The notes: a model not told the origin generated them from the letters alone. 64,000 nt of DNA from CAXBBB01 sp963841855 (GCA_963841855.1 CAWJEJ010000001.1:496001-560000), one strand, 5' to 3'; numbered from the stretch's first letter, positions 50,764-60,496 are shown. Made by a program: numbers and translations.

Positions 50764-51690
50764 TCAGCCAGCGGCTAGGTCGGCGGCGCGGGGCAGCAGC
50801 GCGGTTCCCAGCGGATCGGGATCGAGATCGGCGTAGCGCTTCGACTCTTCGCGCCGCGTGAGGACGGAGACGCGCACGCTGGCGAGGACGGCGGCGGCGT
50901 CCTGAGTTTGACCGAGCACGACCCAGCGCACCTGCCCGGGCGGCAGTACGTCCGCATCTCCGCGTGTGACGAGGAGTGAATAGTCGTCGAGGTAGGCGCA
51001 CGGCACTCCGCTCTTCTTGACGAATGCCGCCGCCATGCGCAGACGCGCTGTCGAGGCGCGCTCAGCCGGCAGGAGTGCTCTCAGCTCGGCGCAGGCGGCG
51101 AGGAACGCGTCGGGCGTGACGTCGGACGGGGCGAGAATCAGCCGCACCGATCGCTCGCCTTTGCCGCCCAGCGCCAGCACGTCTTGTGCGAGCGCTTCGT
51201 AGTCGTCCGCCGTTTCGCGTCCGTCGAGAAGGGCAGCGGCGCACGTCTCTGGATCAGCCGTGAGTAGCAGAGCCAAGTCGGGGGCCGCCTCGTCCCCACC
51301 CGCGACCCGTACGCCTTTGTCGAACGACCAAAACGCCTCCATCAACGCCGCGTCGGACGGCGAGCCGAACAGCGCGACGGACTGGCCCGAGAGTCGCGCC
51401 TTCACGACGGCACTAAACGCAGCCAGTGGCGCGCACGTCTCATCCGTGACGAGCGCACGTTCTGACGTATCCGCTGGATTCGGCGCCGTCGGCGCGTCGT
51501 CGTTCAACTCGGAGAGCGCTTGCATCCACGAGTTGAGCGCGAACGTGAGGACCAACTCGGGCGGCGCTCCATCGGAATGAGCCGCGCGTTCGAGGGCTGC
51601 GTCGCGTTTGGGCGTATCGGCAGCGTCGGCGTCGCTGGGAAGCCAGGCGAGCGCGCGTCTGCGCAGGATCGACGGTGTCGGTCGGCTCAC
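50764..51690 (-). CDS. Unknown cytoplasmic protein
   Basis: A 308-residue protein without signal or membrane segments, Ala/Asp/Leu-rich. The middle alternates strands and helices (SVALFGSPSDAALMEAFWSFD, APDLALLLTADPETCAAALL, RSVRLILAPSDVTPDAFLAAC), suggesting an alpha/beta fold with a Rossmann-like character. The end (AYLDDYSLLVTRGDADVLPPGQVRWVVLG) is strand-rich. I do not recognise the family. It precedes the thioredoxin-fold gene's 3' end with a 4-nt overlap (51687-51690), so it is probably the last gene of the 52795-50764 operon. Confidence 0.6.
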   Translation of the reverse strand: MSRPTPSILRRRALAWLPSDADAADTPKRDAALERAAHSDGAPPELVLTFALNSWMQALSELNDDAPTAPNPADTSERALVTDETCAPLAAFSAVVKARLSGQSVALFGSPSDAALMEAFWSFDKGVRVAGGDEAAPDLALLLTADPETCAAALLDGRETADDYEALAQDVLALGGKGERSVRLILAPSDVTPDAFLAACAELRALLPAERASTARLRMAAAFVKKSGVPCAYLDDYSLLVTRGDADVLPPGQVRWVVLGQTQDAAAVLASVRVSVLTRREESKRYADLDPDPLGTALLPRAADLAAG

Positions 51691-52277
51691 CGCTTGATCA
51701 GGCAGCCCAGCGATTCGGTCTGCGCCGTTTCGGGACGTCCGCCTGCCATCTGAGCGTCGATGGATTCTTCCAGGTAGCGGCGCGAGGCGGCGTCGGCGTT
51801 GGTCGGATTGTCGTCGACACTTCCGACGTAGACCAAGGCGCGGTTCTCGTCGAACACGTAGACCTGAGGCGCGCGTGAGGCGCCCATCGCCGTGGCGAGC
51901 GCCCCTTTGCCGTCGATCAGGTAGGGCAACGCGTAGCCCTTGTTCGAATACCGCGCCGAGCTGCGCTCGGGCGACTCGGCGTCGACGCTAGGGCCAAACG
52001 AGTTCACGAGCACGAAACTGTAGCCATCGGCGCCGTAACGGTCGGCGAGCGAGAAGAGCCGCTCTTCGTAGCGGTCGACCCAGGGGCACTGGTTGGCCCA
52101 GAAGACGACGACCGTTCCGCGCGTTCCGGCGAGGCTAGCCAGACTAGCGGTTCCGCCCGTGGCCCTGGGCAGTGCTGTGTCGGCCATCGGAAGCGCGCCT
52201 CCCAATGCGAGTTGAGCCGATGCAGCAGGTGCCGTCAGAAGGACAGCGAGAAAGAGTAGTGTGCGCATCGGAGTCAA
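51687..52277 (-). CDS. Periplasmic thioredoxin-fold protein with single-Cys CPWV motif
   Basis: A 196-residue exported protein (signal RTLLFLAVLLTAPAASA). The redoxin domain has TVVVFWANQCPWVDRYEERLF and later APQVYVFDENRALVYVGSVDD. The second active-site Cys is replaced (CPWV), as in the peroxiredoxin-like group with CPxV motifs. A second Cys sits near the C-terminus (LGCLIKR). It overlaps the upstream TlpA-like gene by 4 nt; an ATG at 52268 is an alternative start. It may partner the TlpA-like lipoprotein in thiol chemistry or metal handling. Confidence 0.82.
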   Translation of the reverse strand: MTPMRTLLFLAVLLTAPAASAQLALGGALPMADTALPRATGGTASLASLAGTRGTVVVFWANQCPWVDRYEERLFSLADRYGADGYSFVLVNSFGPSVDAESPERSSARYSNKGYALPYLIDGKGALATAMGASRAPQVYVFDENRALVYVGSVDDNPTNADAASRRYLEESIDAQMAGGRPETAQTESLGCLIKR

Positions 52278-52795
52278 GAGTCGGTCGAAGTGGGGGCGTG
52301 TCCGGCGATGAACGTTTCGAGCATCTCGATCAGTGCCTCGCGCGTCGTCGAGCCCTCCCAGAACGCGATGACTTCGTCTTCGGCGTTGTAGACGAGCGTG
52401 GCGGGTAGGCTGCCGGTCCAGTCGTCGCTGAACGAAGAGATGAACGGATCGTCGGCCTCGTCCTTGAGATAGGTGCGCTCGCGGACGCCCTGCCGCTGCA
52501 GGAACTCCAGGATGGCAGGACGCTCTTCGGGAAAATCGGCCGAGACGAAGATCACGTCAACGCCTCGGTCCGCCATCAGAGAGTCGACGGCCATCAGGTC
52601 GGGAAACTCCTTGACACACGGCCCGCACCATGTCGCCCAGAAGTTGACGACTTTGAAGTCGGCCGGGTTGTCTTCGATGGCCGTCAGGATCGTCCGGGCG
52701 TTGGCTTCGATCAGCAGTTCGTCGGCAGTTAGCACGTCGTCGGACGAGCCGCAGGCGGTCAGAGCGAGAAGCAGGAGCAGCAGGGAGTAGCGCAT
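52274..52795 (-). CDS. TlpA-like thiol-disulfide reductase lipoprotein
   Basis: A 173-residue lipoprotein (lipobox LLLALTAC). The thioredoxin fold has the complete active site NFWATWCGPCVKEFP, followed by VDVIFVSADFPEERPAIL and a cis-Pro region GSLPATLVYNAED. Such proteins reduce periplasmic disulfides, for example in cytochrome c maturation. It is the first gene of the operon with the CPWV protein and the unknown 308-residue protein. Confidence 0.9.
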   Translation of the reverse strand: MRYSLLLLLLALTACGSSDDVLTADELLIEANARTILTAIEDNPADFKVVNFWATWCGPCVKEFPDLMAVDSLMADRGVDVIFVSADFPEERPAILEFLQRQGVRERTYLKDEADDPFISSFSDDWTGSLPATLVYNAEDEVIAFWEGSTTREALIEMLETFIAGHAPTSTDS

Positions 52796-52941
52796 GGCGG
52801 TCGAACCCGAGGTTCTACGCTCAGTTTCCTACGGTCGGACGGCACGGCGCCCCACCGGCCGTAAGCCGATAGGGCGCCGAGTCGGAGCACGCCACCACAG
52901 TCGCGCTCATCTATACAAGCGTCCTTTTTGCCGCAAACCGG

Positions 52942-55900
52942 TCATCGAGTGGGGAAAAAATCTCTTCTGGTTTGGAGCGGCACGCGGAGCGACACCATCG
53001 TCCCCCCATCCGCCCGCGAACTCAAGTCCAACAGGGCACCGATGGCGCTCGCGCGGCGGCGCATGGAACGCAGCCCGCGGCCATCGCCCGCTCGCGTGGC
53101 GAGTAAGCCCGGACCATCGTCGCACACCTCGACGCAAAACTCACCGTCGCGGACGGCGGTCGTCACCTCTACGTGAGCGTCGGGGGCATGCCGCTGGGCG
53201 TTGTGAACCGCCTCTTTGACGATCAGGAGCACATGGCGACGTAGGCTCATGTCGACCGGCATCGTAGGCAAGGCGCCCATGTTGAGCGTGAGGCGCTCGG
53301 GTGGCAGAGAGTCGCGTGCGGCGCTGGCGATGCGAGCCGCAATAGCTGGCAACGTATCGGCGGCCGAATCGACGTACCAAACGAAATCGCGCAGATCGCG
53401 GCTCAGACCGCGTACGTGCTGGGCCAGTTCTGACGTCAGCGCGCGCGACTCGTCATCTAGCCTCAAGCCGACCAGTTCCTGCCGCAGCGCGAGCGCGCCC
53501 ATTCGCGCGCCCAGATCGTCGTGCAGATCGTCGGCGATTTGCTGCCGCAGATGTTCTCGGCGCCGGCGAACGCGATCTCGGTAGGCGAACGCCGCGCCCA
53601 CGGCGCCTAGCGCTGCGAAGCCGAGCAGCAGGCGAAACCACCACGTCTGGGCCAAGCGGGGCGAAACGGTGAGCGCCAGCGAGGTGAGCGGAGGCGCGGC
53701 GCCTCCCGGTGAGCGTCGGCGCACGTCGAGCGCGTACTCGCCGGGCGGCAGTCCAGCCAGAGACAGTTCGGGCGTGTCGAGATCGACCCACGCGTCGACC
53801 AAACCGGGAATGCGGTAGGCGAAGCGTGCGCCCGGCAAACCGGACCGGTCGCCTGCCAGCCGGAACGTCGCCGCGTTGGCATAGCTGGGCAGCGTGACGT
53901 GACCGGTCCGCGCTACCTGCACCGGTCCAATGTGAACCGAGCGGCGACCGTGCATCTCGACAGCAGCGAAGCGGGGCGGAATCAACTCTGTCGTCTCGAT
54001 CACAGTGGGGTCGAGTTGGAGTACGCCGCGGTTCGAGACAATGGCGAGACTTCCGTCCGGCCTGGAGATCAGCGATCCGGTCTCCATCGGAGCGCGCAGG
54101 TAGGCGTTGAGCCCGACGGCGTAGCGCTGCGCGGCGTCTTTCTCGATGCGGCGCATTCCCGAGCGCAGCGCCAGCCAAGCGCCCGCATCGTCGGCGACGT
54201 ATCCGGCCGCGAGTTCGTCGCCAACATCGGCGCGCACGTGCCACCGGTCGCCTTCGAGGCAGAGGACGCCGCGGTCGGCGAGCGCGCACAGATCTCCGCC
54301 CGTGAGATAGATCGAGGCAACAGATGCCGAGCGCGCAAGCAGTGCCTTCGCGTCAGCGCTAAGTTGCACCGGTAGGAATTGCCGGGTAGTGCCGTCGTAC
54401 CGCATCAGCCGAGCGGGGCGCGCCGCGCCTGCCCACACCGCACTGCCATTGACAGCGAGCGCCGACAGCCATTCGGACGAGTCGGCGGCGCTCAGGGTCA
54501 CCATCTGCGCCTCGTCTTCGGGCACGTAGGTCGCTGCGAACGCCCGGCCGTTCGACTTGCCGCCCATCCAGAGCGTATCGCCCTGCGACGCGAGCGCTCG
54601 CACTTCGAGCAGCTTATCGGATTGCGAGCGCGTATCGGTTTCCAGGCGGCGCTGTAGAGCGCGGCTGTAAGGTGGAGCAGTCGCTGGTCGGCCCCGTTGG
54701 CGCCGGACCGCTGCTGGCGGGCGTGACGGCTCTTGCCTCGGCATACTTGGGGCGCCTTGGCTCGGCGCGCGCCTCGGTTGCCCAGGCCGTCGAGGCGACG
54801 AGAGACCGCTTTGATCGGGCGATGGCGGCGCGGGCGGTGGCGGTCTCATGCCAAACGGATAAAAGAGATGGCGCTCGAAGTCGTCCGTATCTGGAGCGTA
54901 GCGCGACACACCGTTGTTGGTGCCCACCCACAGATCGCCTGACGCCGCTTGGTGCACCGCCGAGGCGGAGACGCTGCTCAGCGAGCGCGGATTTCCGGGC
55001 GTGTAGCGGTACGCGCGGACCGCCCCGCTGGCGTCGACGCGGTGGAGCCCGGTTCGCCTGCTCACCCATACCGATCCGTCGGGCAGAGCGGTCACGCTCT
55101 CGAACTGTCCACTTCCGGCTAGCGCAGAAGCCACCGTCACTTCGGCTGGGCGAAACCGAATGCGGCTCAGACCTTGATCCGACCCAACCCATACGGCACC
55201 GGTCTCATCGGCCAGAACGTGGCGACCGGTGAAGGTGAGCGTGCTCCCCTCCTCGCTTACCACTGGCTGACCGTCAGGCAGGGCTAGTCCTCTGGTAGCG
55301 AAGAGCGCCAGACGAGTCGTACGGCTCTCAACCGTTTCGAGGATCGGATCGACGCCTTCTGGTGAAGCGACGACGATCGGCTCCAGGTAGATGCGGCGCG
55401 TGTGATCGAACCGAACGACGGTGCCGGCGAAGAAGGACGCATGCAAGACCTCTCCGTCCAACCAGAACTGCGATATGCCGCTCGCTCGCGGAAAAAGGTT
55501 GGGAGGAGTCGGGAATACATCAATGTCGTCCAGAGACCCTGAAGCGCCTACTCGCGCAATCGTGCCTAGATTTCCGACGAACCACGCGTCTCCGCCTGCG
55601 AAGAGAGGCGCTCTCGAAAACGTCTCGTTCGAGAGCGAGAGAGAGGCCGCCGGGATGGAAGTCGACGGCTGCCCCGAGCACCCCATGCAGCGCACGCCCT
55701 GACTTCGATACGCTACCCACAGCCTGTCCTCCGAGTCGGCTGCGGCCAGAATGGGCCAGGCGCGGTCGCCGGATTGCAGCAGTGGGCCGTACGATGCGAG
55801 CGCGCCGCCGAACGTCCACCTGTGCAAACTGTCCGCACTTCCTCCGACTGCCCAGAACCCGTCGCGGATCGGCAGCAGCGTGCGATACTCGCCTTGGGGC

Positions 55901-56253
55901 CGGGTGAAACGCTTGGCGACTCTGAGCGAATCGCCCTCCACGTCGAGCCGGCAAAGCGTGCCGGTGCGGGTGAGCGTCCAGACGGTTTGGTCGGCGTCGG
56001 CGAACGTGGAGACGTCCGTCAGGCAGTCGCGCGCGCCTGACATCACTCTCCATCGGTATCCATCGAACCGAGCGACACCATCGGTGAGAGCCGCCCAAAC
56101 GAACCCGTCGGAGTCCTGGTGCAGCGCGCCAATGACATCTACGGGCAATCCGTCCTGCTCTCCGAACGTCCGCACGTCATACACGACGGGTTGAGCGGCG
56201 CCAAAGTCCGCGAGCAGCAGTGTGGGGAGCAGGGCAATCAGGCAACGCAGCAT
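52942..56253 (-). CDS. Two-component sensor histidine kinase with periplasmic regulator propellers
   Basis: A 1103-residue protein from MLRCLIALLPTLLLADFGAAQ (signal peptide). Two-component-regulator propeller repeats fill about 25-750 (EQDGLPVDVIGALHQDSDGFVWAALTDGVARFDG and later units). A Y_Y_Y beta-sandwich follows (WVDLDTPELSLAGLPPGEYALDV). One TM (WWFRLLLGFAALGAVGAAFAY, about 870) leads to a HisKA_3 domain with phospho-acceptor His in IADDLHDDLGARM (about 910) and a HATPase (LLIVKEAVHNAQRHA, CDDGPGLL). A Pro/Arg/Ser-rich insert of about 70 residues (near 468-538) interrupts the propeller. No DNA-binding response regulator is adjacent. HisKA_3 kinases usually signal to LuxR-type regulators. 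Confidence 0.92.
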   Translation of the reverse strand: MLRCLIALLPTLLLADFGAAQPVVYDVRTFGEQDGLPVDVIGALHQDSDGFVWAALTDGVARFDGYRWRVMSGARDCLTDVSTFADADQTVWTLTRTGTLCRLDVEGDSLRVAKRFTRPQGEYRTLLPIRDGFWAVGGSADSLHRWTFGGALASYGPLLQSGDRAWPILAAADSEDRLWVAYRSQGVRCMGCSGQPSTSIPAASLSLSNETFSRAPLFAGGDAWFVGNLGTIARVGASGSLDDIDVFPTPPNLFPRASGISQFWLDGEVLHASFFAGTVVRFDHTRRIYLEPIVVASPEGVDPILETVESRTTRLALFATRGLALPDGQPVVSEEGSTLTFTGRHVLADETGAVWVGSDQGLSRIRFRPAEVTVASALAGSGQFESVTALPDGSVWVSRRTGLHRVDASGAVRAYRYTPGNPRSLSSVSASAVHQAASGDLWVGTNNGVSRYAPDTDDFERHLFYPFGMRPPPPAPPSPDQSGLSSPRRPGQPRRAPSQGAPSMPRQEPSRPPAAVRRQRGRPATAPPYSRALQRRLETDTRSQSDKLLEVRALASQGDTLWMGGKSNGRAFAATYVPEDEAQMVTLSAADSSEWLSALAVNGSAVWAGAARPARLMRYDGTTRQFLPVQLSADAKALLARSASVASIYLTGGDLCALADRGVLCLEGDRWHVRADVGDELAAGYVADDAGAWLALRSGMRRIEKDAAQRYAVGLNAYLRAPMETGSLISRPDGSLAIVSNRGVLQLDPTVIETTELIPPRFAAVEMHGRRSVHIGPVQVARTGHVTLPSYANAATFRLAGDRSGLPGARFAYRIPGLVDAWVDLDTPELSLAGLPPGEYALDVRRRSPGGAAPPLTSLALTVSPRLAQTWWFRLLLGFAALGAVGAAFAYRDRVRRRREHLRQQIADDLHDDLGARMGALALRQELVGLRLDDESRALTSELAQHVRGLSRDLRDFVWYVDSAADTLPAIAARIASAARDSLPPERLTLNMGALPTMPVDMSLRRHVLLIVKEAVHNAQRHAPDAHVEVTTAVRDGEFCVEVCDDGPGLLATRAGDGRGLRSMRRRASAIGALLDLSSRADGGTMVSLRVPLQTRRDFFPTR

Positions 56254-56406
56254 GATATAGCAGGAGTTGGAGAGCGCCCCTTCCAACTGCGAGCGTGGTG
56301 CAACGTACGCCGCCAGGCAACCGCGCGCAACACGCCGCCTTCTACGCCGGGAGGGCGGTAGAGCGCTAACCCCCGCGTCGACTCCAGATGCCCATCACTT
56401 GCCCTC

Positions 56407-58071
56407 TCACTCTACGCCCAGAAGCGGGCCGCACATTTGCTCCTGAATCTCCAGTGGGACCGAGAGGATGGGATACTCGCCCCCTTCGGCGACCGGAATC
56501 AGTCCCCAGTTGAACAGACCGTCGGCCGAGAGCGGATGCAGCAGCAAACCGCCCAGCCGCGCGTCGACCTGATCGCGCAGTCGCACCATCCGAAGCCCGC
56601 GGGCGGGAACGACGACGCGGCTCCAGTCTCCCTCAACGGCGACTTCGCGCACGTCCTGAAACGGCCGCTCGGATACGTCGACGCGCGTAAGGGCGAAGCG
56701 AAGCGCGGTTACCTGGGAGCAGGCAGGCGGCAGCGTCTCGAGCGTCAACCCGTGCGCCTGGATGCGCTCGATCGCGGCAGCCAGCGTGTCGGGCACGAGG
56801 TAGGCGAGCGGCAGGCTTGCGCGCGTCAGAGGCTCGAACAGCGTCTGGTCGCGCATCGGCGTAGGCGTGACGGCATCGCGGCGCCGATAGACGGATTCGC
56901 CCGTTGCAGGATGACGCAGCGTGTCGACGGCCCCGACGAGAATCGGCCGCGTCGCTCCTGGGCTCAAAACGGCGTCCAAAATCATGTGCGGAGGCGCCAA
57001 TCGATCGGACGCCGAGTGGGACTCTTTTGCGCGTCCGGCATCGAAGGCGGCGCGCACATCGTCGGGGTGGGCGGCGGTCCAGTCGATGACCCTCTCGACG
57101 AAGCGCTCGGTCGCATGGACGCGCTGGGCGAAGCTGAGGTAGCTGTAGGCCTCGCTCAGAATGGCTAGGTGGCCGCGCAGTCCGGCGTAGTTGGTGGCGA
57201 AGCGGGGGCGCCAGTCGAACGTATTCCAGACGGGATCGCCCTGGTTGGGCAGGCGGCGGAAGCCGTTGAAGTTGCCATAGTGGTAGACGAATAGCTCGTC
57301 CTCGGCCTCAAGCGATTGGGTCACGTCGGGAAGCAGGCGGCTGCGGAGCAGATCCGTCACCGAGGCGGGCGAGCCAGGATGCAGGCCGGGCGCGTAGGTC
57401 AGGTGGTAGCCGTGAAACGAGCCGTTGGTCGTGTGCAGGTCCATCACGACGTGCGGCTCGTAGTCTTGGAGGGCGCGGACGAAGGCGCGCGCTTCGGGCG
57501 AGGCGAGTTTGACCTGGTCGCGGTTGAGGTCGAGCCCGTCGGCGTTGGGGCGCTGGCCCATCCCGCCCAACGGTCCCAGTTGGCCCGGGCGGTTGTCCAG
57601 GCGGACGCGCTCGTTGCCGTCGGCGTTGTGGATCGGCGCGAACAGGAGCACGACATCGTCGGCCCAGGCCGCGTGCTCGCCCATCGCCAGTTCGCGCAGC
57701 AGACGAAGGACGGCTTCCTTGCCGCACACCTCGCCCGCGTGGATGTTCGCCTGAACCCACACGCGCACCTTACCGGATGCCACTACGGATTCGGGCGAAG
57801 CGTCCGCCACATCACCCCAGACGACGAGTGGAAGCTGGCGTCCCTCGGCCGAATATCCGTAGAACGAGCGGTGCATGCGAGCATCCGTTGGCACGAGTGC
57901 GTCGAGAAACCCCATCACGTCGTCGTAGCGAGACGTTTCGTACCAGCCGGTCCGTTCGGGGCGAATCAGCAGTTCGAGCGGCGTGCCGGGCGGAACCCCC
58001 AACGTATCGGGCGAAGCGTAGGGCTGCGCCACAGCCGGAGAAACAAGCAGCAGCAAGAACAGAAATCGCAT
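56407..58071 (-). CDS. M14 family zinc carboxypeptidase, exported
   Basis: A 554-residue protein starting at MRFLFLLLLVSPAVAQ (signal peptide). M14 features: QANIHAGEVCGKEAVLRLLREL with the zinc ligands His and Glu (HxGE, about residue 109), FAPIHNADGNERV, DLNRDQVKLASPEARAFVRAL with the Arg/Asn specificity residues, VVMDLHTTNG with the third zinc His, and SEAYSYLSF with the catalytic Glu. The C-terminal 200 residues form a beta-rich extension found in related Bacteroidota enzymes. It probably digests peptides or peptidoglycan-derived peptides in the periplasm. The longer 5' frame is not coding. Confidence 0.9.
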   Translation of the reverse strand: MRFLFLLLLVSPAVAQPYASPDTLGVPPGTPLELLIRPERTGWYETSRYDDVMGFLDALVPTDARMHRSFYGYSAEGRQLPLVVWGDVADASPESVVASGKVRVWVQANIHAGEVCGKEAVLRLLRELAMGEHAAWADDVVLLFAPIHNADGNERVRLDNRPGQLGPLGGMGQRPNADGLDLNRDQVKLASPEARAFVRALQDYEPHVVMDLHTTNGSFHGYHLTYAPGLHPGSPASVTDLLRSRLLPDVTQSLEAEDELFVYHYGNFNGFRRLPNQGDPVWNTFDWRPRFATNYAGLRGHLAILSEAYSYLSFAQRVHATERFVERVIDWTAAHPDDVRAAFDAGRAKESHSASDRLAPPHMILDAVLSPGATRPILVGAVDTLRHPATGESVYRRRDAVTPTPMRDQTLFEPLTRASLPLAYLVPDTLAAAIERIQAHGLTLETLPPACSQVTALRFALTRVDVSERPFQDVREVAVEGDWSRVVVPARGLRMVRLRDQVDARLGGLLLHPLSADGLFNWGLIPVAEGGEYPILSVPLEIQEQMCGPLLGVE

Positions 58072-58184
58072 CGTGCTATCGTGTGGTGGCGAGAGGGCGA
58101 GTCGCCCAGAGGAAAAGGAAGAAGCCAAAGATTGCCACTGTATCTGCGGCAACTGACCATCGTACAGAGAAGCGAAACGGTTGG

Positions 58185-58219
58185 GAGATCGCCACGGCCT
58201 ACGTCCTCGCGATGACAAA
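58185..58219 (+). repeat. Dispersed palindromic repeat, copy C
   Basis: It begins GAGATCGCCACGGC and ends GTCCTCGCGATGACAAA, aligning with copies A, B and D. It lies in the 188-bp spacer between the NSS transporter stop and the M14 peptidase start, both on the minus strand. Confidence 0.65.
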
Positions 58220-58259
58220 TGGACCAGAGAACGAGTCGGCGTGTGGCGGGTCAGGCGGG

Positions 58260-59768
58260 TCACACATCGCGCGTCAAATCCGGCAGGGTGCGGCGCATCA
58301 ACCAGCGGTTCGAGGCGATCAGGACGGCGAGCACGACGGTCCACTGGACGACGCACGTCATCAGGCTGTAAGGTTCGAGCGGATCCCACCAGTTGGTCGA
58401 GTAGGCCGTCGCGGCCTGCCACATCCACCAGACGAGCAGCACGACCGCCTGGAGCGGCACGGCGATCGCGATTAGAACGTCCCATGCCCGGCCCGGACGC
58501 CAGTCGCCCGGCGTGTTGACGTGCGCGGTCCGAAACTTGGCGACTCCGAAGCGGATGACGGCGAACGAGACGAAGGCGCCCGAGATCATCAGCCCTACGC
58601 CCCAGACGAAGTCCTGATTACCCAAAATGTCCGCGCTCAGAGCCGACGGCACGCCCAGCAGAAAGCCCACGCCCCCGACGATGGCAACAGCCTTAGTGCG
58701 CTCCAACCCAGCGTCGACCAGGACGCGCGTCGCCAGTTCGATCATCGAGAGTAGCGACGAGATCGCGGCGAACGAGAGCGCGAGGAAGAAGAGAATCGCG
58801 AATACCTTTCCGCCCGCCATCTGCCCGAACAGTTGAGGCATCCAGATGAACGTCAATCCGGTCGACGAGGGCCCACTCTCGCGCATCACGTCCAGCACGC
58901 CCGCCTGGTCCATCTGCGAACCCAGCAGCGAGAAGACGGTCGCGAAGATCATCGTGGCCGCCAGCAGCGAGACGATGTTATTGCCGACCCCGGTAATGAA
59001 CGCGTTGCGCACGACAGTATCCTTGGCGCCCATGTAGGCGGCGTAGGTCAAGATCAGGCCCCAGCCCGCTCCGGTATCCCACGCGTTCTGCGTCAGCGCT
59101 TCGAGCCAGACGCTGGCGTTGGCGAGCGTCGACCAGTCGGGCGTGAACAGATAGGCGACGCCGTCCATCGCACCCGGCAGCCTCAGCGCGTTGACGACGC
59201 ACAGGACGACGATGGTCAGCAGCGTCGGGATCAGGATCTTGTTGACCTTCTCGATCCCTTTGATGCCTCTGGCAACGGCGAGTCCTCCGAGCAGCATCGC
59301 CAGCCCGTGCAGCGCGAGCGGCCACAGACTGCCCTGGAAACCCGTCCAGACGCCGAATGCTGTTTCGGTCGAGAACGGAAGCGCCTGGGTGACGGTCGTG
59401 CCCAGGTAGAAAAAGCACCACCCCGCAACGACCGAGTAGTAGAACATGATCGCCGTCGCGACGAACGCCACGAATGCGCCCATCCAGCCGAACTGGGGTC
59501 CGGCGATCTGCCCGAACGTTCCCGGCACGCCCTTGCGCCCCGCGCGCCCCATCGCATACTCGGCGATGATCAGCGGCACGCTCCACGTCAGCAGGCAAAC
59601 GGCCCACGCGACGATGAACGCCCCGGCTCCGTCGTCGCCGCCGTTGCCCGCCACGATTCGCGGAAAGCGCCAGATGTTACCCGTCCCGACGGCGATGCCC
59701 AAGACCGAGAGGATCAGTCCGATGCGGGAAGAGAAGCGTTGCGAGTCGGCAGCGGGAGCGAGTGACAT
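58260..59768 (-). CDS. Sodium-dependent transporter of the NSS/SNF family
   Basis: A 502-residue inner-membrane symporter with 12 hydrophobic helices. The start is MSLAPAADSQRFSSR, since the upstream extension is not conserved. TM1 carries the Na+/substrate signature LGIAVGTGNIWRFPRI. Further family features are WSVPLIIAEYAMGRAGRKG, NAWDTGAGWGLILTYAAYMG and AAISSLLSMIELATRVLVD. Bacterial members carry amino acids such as tyrosine, leucine or alanine; the substrate is not readable here. It is solitary, with copy C of the palindromic repeat downstream. Confidence 0.93.
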   Translation of the reverse strand: MSLAPAADSQRFSSRIGLILSVLGIAVGTGNIWRFPRIVAGNGGDDGAGAFIVAWAVCLLTWSVPLIIAEYAMGRAGRKGVPGTFGQIAGPQFGWMGAFVAFVATAIMFYYSVVAGWCFFYLGTTVTQALPFSTETAFGVWTGFQGSLWPLALHGLAMLLGGLAVARGIKGIEKVNKILIPTLLTIVVLCVVNALRLPGAMDGVAYLFTPDWSTLANASVWLEALTQNAWDTGAGWGLILTYAAYMGAKDTVVRNAFITGVGNNIVSLLAATMIFATVFSLLGSQMDQAGVLDVMRESGPSSTGLTFIWMPQLFGQMAGGKVFAILFFLALSFAAISSLLSMIELATRVLVDAGLERTKAVAIVGGVGFLLGVPSALSADILGNQDFVWGVGLMISGAFVSFAVIRFGVAKFRTAHVNTPGDWRPGRAWDVLIAIAVPLQAVVLLVWWMWQAATAYSTNWWDPLEPYSLMTCVVQWTVVLAVLIASNRWLMRRTLPDLTRDV

Positions 59769-59845
59769 GCGGCGGCGGTCAGGTGAGGCGGAGCAAAGGT
59801 AACCGACTCCGTCGACCTCGCGCCAAGCCATTCGCGGCCCCTGCC

Positions 59846-60496
59846 CTACGCGCCCCCGCCGTACTCGTCGTCATAGTCCGCCATCGATGCGCGGATGACT
59901 TCTACGGCGTGGTCTCGGCCGTACGTCTTGAGTATCGATGCGGTCGAACTCTCGCCCGGCACCATCTTGTAGGTCTCGAAATAGTGCGTCAGGCGCTCGA
60001 CCATGCGGTCCGGCAGGTCGGCGACTTCCTTGATGCTACCCCAAAACAGGTCGCCCGTCAGGACGGCGATGATCTTGTCGTCCGCCTCGTCGCCGTCGAT
60101 CATTTGCAGGCCGCCCACCACGCACGCGCTGAGCGTGATGTCGGCGCGCGTGATGGGGCGCTCGCTGATGACGCAGATGTCGAGCGGGTCGCCGTCGCCG
60201 CGCGTGGCACCGGGGCCCGACAGGGCACGTACGCGCTCGCCGCAGTAGGTGCGCGGCACGAAGCCGTAGAGCGTCGGCGGATGCGACGAGCTGCGCTGCG
60301 GTCGGTCGACGCGCGTGTAGCCGGTCGTCTTGTCGAGTTCGTACTTGACGCCGTCGAACGGCGTGATCTCGATGTATGCCGTCACGGTGTGCGGCGCGTC
60401 GAGGCCGGCGTCGAGGCCGTGCCACGGATGGGGGCGCCAGCGGTAGAATGGCGGCGGAAAGGCAGTGGGCGGCATGGAAGGAGCAGGCACGGGCAT
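59846..60496 (-). CDS. ppa: Inorganic pyrophosphatase (family I)
   Basis: A soluble enzyme of about 216 residues hydrolysing pyrophosphate. VTAYIEITPFDGVKYELDKTTGYTRVDR corresponds to the family N-terminal strands with active-site Glu and Lys. The core motif is GDGDPLDICVISERPI (the D-G-D-P-L-D metal site), followed by DGDEADDKIIAVL and LPDRMVERLTHYFETYK. Two in-frame ATGs, at 60496 and 60475, precede the domain; either is possible. It is divergent from efp, 249 bp apart. Confidence 0.9.
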   Translation of the reverse strand: MPVPAPSMPPTAFPPPFYRWRPHPWHGLDAGLDAPHTVTAYIEITPFDGVKYELDKTTGYTRVDRPQRSSSHPPTLYGFVPRTYCGERVRALSGPGATRGDGDPLDICVISERPITRADITLSACVVGGLQMIDGDEADDKIIAVLTGDLFWGSIKEVADLPDRMVERLTHYFETYKMVPGESSTASILKTYGRDHAVEVIRASMADYDDEYGGGA

